Shown piece after piece: positions 41,323 to 44,051 of a stretch of DNA of 44,051 bases (within the stretch, counting starts at the first letter, position 1; each line of letters starts with the position of its first letter). The DNA comes from Deinococcus sp. GTDB taxonomy: Bacteria > Deinococcota > Deinococci > Deinococcales > Deinococcaceae. Both the position numbers and the translations under genes were made by a program. Under the pieces are notes generated by a model, which made no database searches, was not told the DNA's origin, and was given only the letters and a program-made list of their open reading frames with translations. Location of the stretch: assembly GCF_030523985.1 (NCBI RefSeq), contig NZ_JAUNHK010000003.1:1-44051 (forward strand), given 5' to 3'.

Positions 41323-42645
41323 TCAGCGACCGAACAGGAACAGGCTGATGCGCTGCCCGCTGAGCAAGCGGCCCAGCACGGCGGGCAGAACCAACACCAC
41401 CACGCCGTAAATCAACGAGATGAGGAAAGTCAGCGAGGCGGGTTCGTTGGGGGCCGGGGCGTACCATTTTTCCAGCGCCTGGAGCATGAACGGGTGAATC
41501 AGGTACACCTGAAGGCTGACGGTGCCCAGCATGGCAATCAGAATGCGCAGCGGGTGAGCGGATTTCTGCCACTGGTAGGCCAGCCCCAGCAGCGAGAGCG
41601 CCACCAGCGAACTGTAGAGCCAGCTCAGGCTGTTGTGAACGATGGGCGCGACCCCGTGACCCAGCACATAGTTGAGGCTGACCATCAGGTAGGGCGGGAA
41701 CACCAGCACCAGCAGGCCCAGCAGGATGAACTTGTTTTTCTGGAACCACTCGGAGAACTCGCTCAGGCGTGCCCCCACGGCCAGGCCCAGGATGATGGGC
41801 AGCACGTACCACAGCACCGTACTCGCCGGATAAGGCACCCGCAGCACCTCGCGGTTGAGGAAGTATGCGCCCATTTGCAGGGCAGCCCCAGCGATCAGCG
41901 CGACCCAGATGGGAGGCCGCTTGCGGGCGATGGGCAGCAGCAGCGGCAAAATCATGTACACCTGCAAGGCGACCAGCATGAAGTACAGGTGGTAGCTGGC
42001 CTTGCCGTAGAACAGGTAAAAGCCCCAGCGCTCGGGGTTGGTCAGCACCGAGGGGGGCCGCCGCCCACTGACCACGTACCAGATGACGTAAAGGATGCTC
42101 CACAGCACGTAGGGCCAGCCGCCACGCAAAAGCCGCCGCCAGTAGTAGCGCCCCGGCTGAAAGTCCTTGAGCAGGCTGCGGGTCAGGATGGTCGAGGACA
42201 GGAAGATGAAGGCCGGAACCGCGAAGTGCAGAATCTGGTTGACCGCCGCCGTGCCGATGAAGGCGGCGCTGCCCTTTTCGAGGTGACGCATGGTCATGGT
42301 GGTGGTGTGGTGCGTGACCACTTCCATGATGGCGAGGCCGCGGAACAGGTCCACAGCGCTCAGGCGGGCCGTCGAAATCGTCTGGTGCGTGACCGCGATG
42401 GGAGCGCGGGCTTCGGGCGCGGCCGGTGACGTAGCCACCGCGACCGAGGCGTGATGGCGCGTGCGGATGAGCGCCATGGCCGAGTGTGAGGGCAGACCGG
42501 GCGTGTTGTAGGGCGGCTGGCGGAGCTGGCGGCGCAGGCCGGGGCGGTAGCCCGCCTGTTCGGACAGATAATTGAGCGCCGCACCGATACGCCCCAGGCG
42601 CAGGCCACGCAGCAGGGGCGAGGGGGGGCGTCTGGCCTGACTCAT
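41323..42645 (-). CDS. Membrane acyltransferase family 3 (OafA-like)
   Basis: 440 residues. After a ~95-residue polar, Arg-rich N-terminal part come about ten membrane segments. The first holds SAVDLFRGLAIMEVVTHH, the family 3 motif with its catalytic His; later ones have LHFAVPAFIFLSS and HLYFMLVALQVYMILP. Such enzymes acylate sugars or peptidoglycan at the membrane. The long N-terminal extension is unusual and may mean that a later start is used. The ATG at 42645 overlaps the stop of a 63-codon upstream ORF by ATGA. Confidence 0.85.
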   Translation of the reverse strand: MSQARRPPSPLLRGLRLGRIGAALNYLSEQAGYRPGLRRQLRQPPYNTPGLPSHSAMALIRTRHHASVAVATSPAAPEARAPIAVTHQTISTARLSAVDLFRGLAIMEVVTHHTTTMTMRHLEKGSAAFIGTAAVNQILHFAVPAFIFLSSTILTRSLLKDFQPGRYYWRRLLRGGWPYVLWSILYVIWYVVSGRRPPSVLTNPERWGFYLFYGKASYHLYFMLVALQVYMILPLLLPIARKRPPIWVALIAGAALQMGAYFLNREVLRVPYPASTVLWYVLPIILGLAVGARLSEFSEWFQKNKFILLGLLVLVFPPYLMVSLNYVLGHGVAPIVHNSLSWLYSSLVALSLLGLAYQWQKSAHPLRILIAMLGTVSLQVYLIHPFMLQALEKWYAPAPNEPASLTFLISLIYGVVVLVLPAVLGRLLSGQRISLFLFGR

Positions 42646-42833
42646 GGCCGCCCACCCAGAGTCCGCTCAGGCGAGGGGGGCAGCCAGAGCGGAACGGCAA
42701 GGGCATCCGGCACCGCTTTCCGGGCGAGGGAAGCAGGTGACGGCAGCGCAGGTAAAGCGGTGAACGTGGTGGGGGGCGAGAAGCGTGGCACGCTCCATGA
42801 AGTGGCTAGCATCCGACTTCTAAGGATACTCAT
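42642..42833 (-). CDS. Possible 63-residue ORF upstream of the acyltransferase
   Basis: An ATG at 42833 opens MSILRSRMLATSW..., Pro/Ala-rich, ending in TGA that overlaps the acyltransferase ATG (ATGA). No family and no clear promoter. It may be a leader ORF, part of a longer unrecognised 5' region, or chance. The rest of the 42646-42966 gap holds only the FBPase promoter and a 3-codon ORF with a good GGAGG (42847-42858). Confidence 0.25.
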   Translation of the reverse strand: MSILRSRMLATSWSVPRFSPPTTFTALPALPSPASLARKAVPDALAVPLWLPPSPERTLGGRP

Positions 42834-42954
42834 TTTGGAGGCGAATATGGCGACTTGACCTGGGCGGCGGCACCCCGTTCTTTCCTGGCCCGCGTCCCTC
42901 GCCTGGTTGCCGGGTTGGAAGCGCTCCCAGCGCCTATTTTTTCTGCCCGCGTGT

Positions 42955-42960
42955 TACGTT
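42955..42960 (+). promoter_or_regulatory. -10 box TACGTT for the FBPase gene
   Basis: TACGTT ends 6 bases before the ATG at 42967; selects that start over 42907. Confidence 0.5.
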
Positions 42961-42966
42961 CAGGGC

Positions 42967-43968
<1,002 letters not shown>

Positions 43969-43993
43969 GTTCTGCTTACCAACAACGTTCTGT

Positions 43994-44025
43994 GGGGGCC
44001 AGTCGCTACAGCAGCACTGGCCCCC
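43994..44025 (+). terminator. Hairpin after the FBPase gene
   Basis: GGGGGCCAGT (43994-44003) pairs perfectly with ACTGGCCCCC (44016-44025). No U run follows (GCTCCGTTTCG). Confidence 0.55.
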
Positions 44026-44051
44026 GCTCCGTTTCGAGTTGGGCCGAGAGT

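Noticed and set aside
42847..42858. Three-codon ORF (ATG GCG ACT TGA) after a perfect GGAGG
   Set aside because: Too short to judge; the FBPase gene has its own leaderless promoter 100 bases further on, so no link is evident.

Overview
The window looks like chromosomal DNA of a Deinococcus species. It is GC-rich, and most first-in-operon genes start on an ATG/GTG that lies 5-8 bases after a TANNNT -10 box with no Shine-Dalgarno site (leaderless transcripts, a known Deinococcus habit). The gene content also fits: an Ung opening with a DQPDLFG segment, PhoH, a DHH phosphoesterase, isocitrate lyase and DegV. Species assignment is not possible from this window alone. No rRNA, tRNA or CRISPR was found.

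Region 1-9.7 kb is housekeeping and repair: a DUF1028 protein, an Rrf2-type regulator with three cysteines, a photolyase/cryptochrome gene broken by one in-frame TAG and running without a stop into uracil-DNA glycosylase, two small intergenic repeats, a secreted 5'-nucleotidase, a methyltransferase, an AlaX-type Ala-tRNA editing protein and PyrD back to back, and a small membrane protein.

Region 9.7-21.7 kb: a CBS-domain CorC/HlyC-type membrane protein behind a long structured leader, cytidine deaminase, a secreted protein of unknown function, isocitrate lyase with an operator-like GTACACC array, an Ivy-type lysozyme inhibitor, a CitA/CitB-type two-component pair, a HAD hydrolase, a DHH/NrnA phosphoesterase, a serine-beta-lactamase-like lipoprotein, DegV and a glycine-zipper stress-like protein.

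Region 21.7-36.2 kb is an accessory surface-polysaccharide locus bracketed by decayed insertion sequences. manA, a pgm/manB-type mutase and manC supply activated mannose. A tight minus-strand operon (manC, WbaP-like initiator, Wzx flippase, GT2, Wzy polymerase, GT4, acetyltransferase, GT4), mostly with 4-base ATGA overlaps, would build, flip and polymerise the repeat unit. A divergent pair (O-antigen-ligase-like protein plus a membrane-anchored beta-rich protein) may act on the finished chain. The middle genes (about 29-33.4 kb) are clearly more AT-rich than the flanks, which suggests horizontal acquisition.

Region 36.2-44.0 kb returns to core functions: PhoH, a DUF3293 protein, a small secreted protein, TruD, the KH protein-RimM-TrmD tRNA/ribosome maturation operon, a membrane acyltransferase and class II fructose-1,6-bisphosphatase.

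The most unusual points are the photolyase-Ung fusion with its nonsense codon, the dyads ahead of the CBS gene, aceA and manC, two short overlapping upstream ORFs, the IS3/IS66 chimeric remnant and the ligase plus beta-rich protein pair. No clearly new defence or mobile system was recognised.
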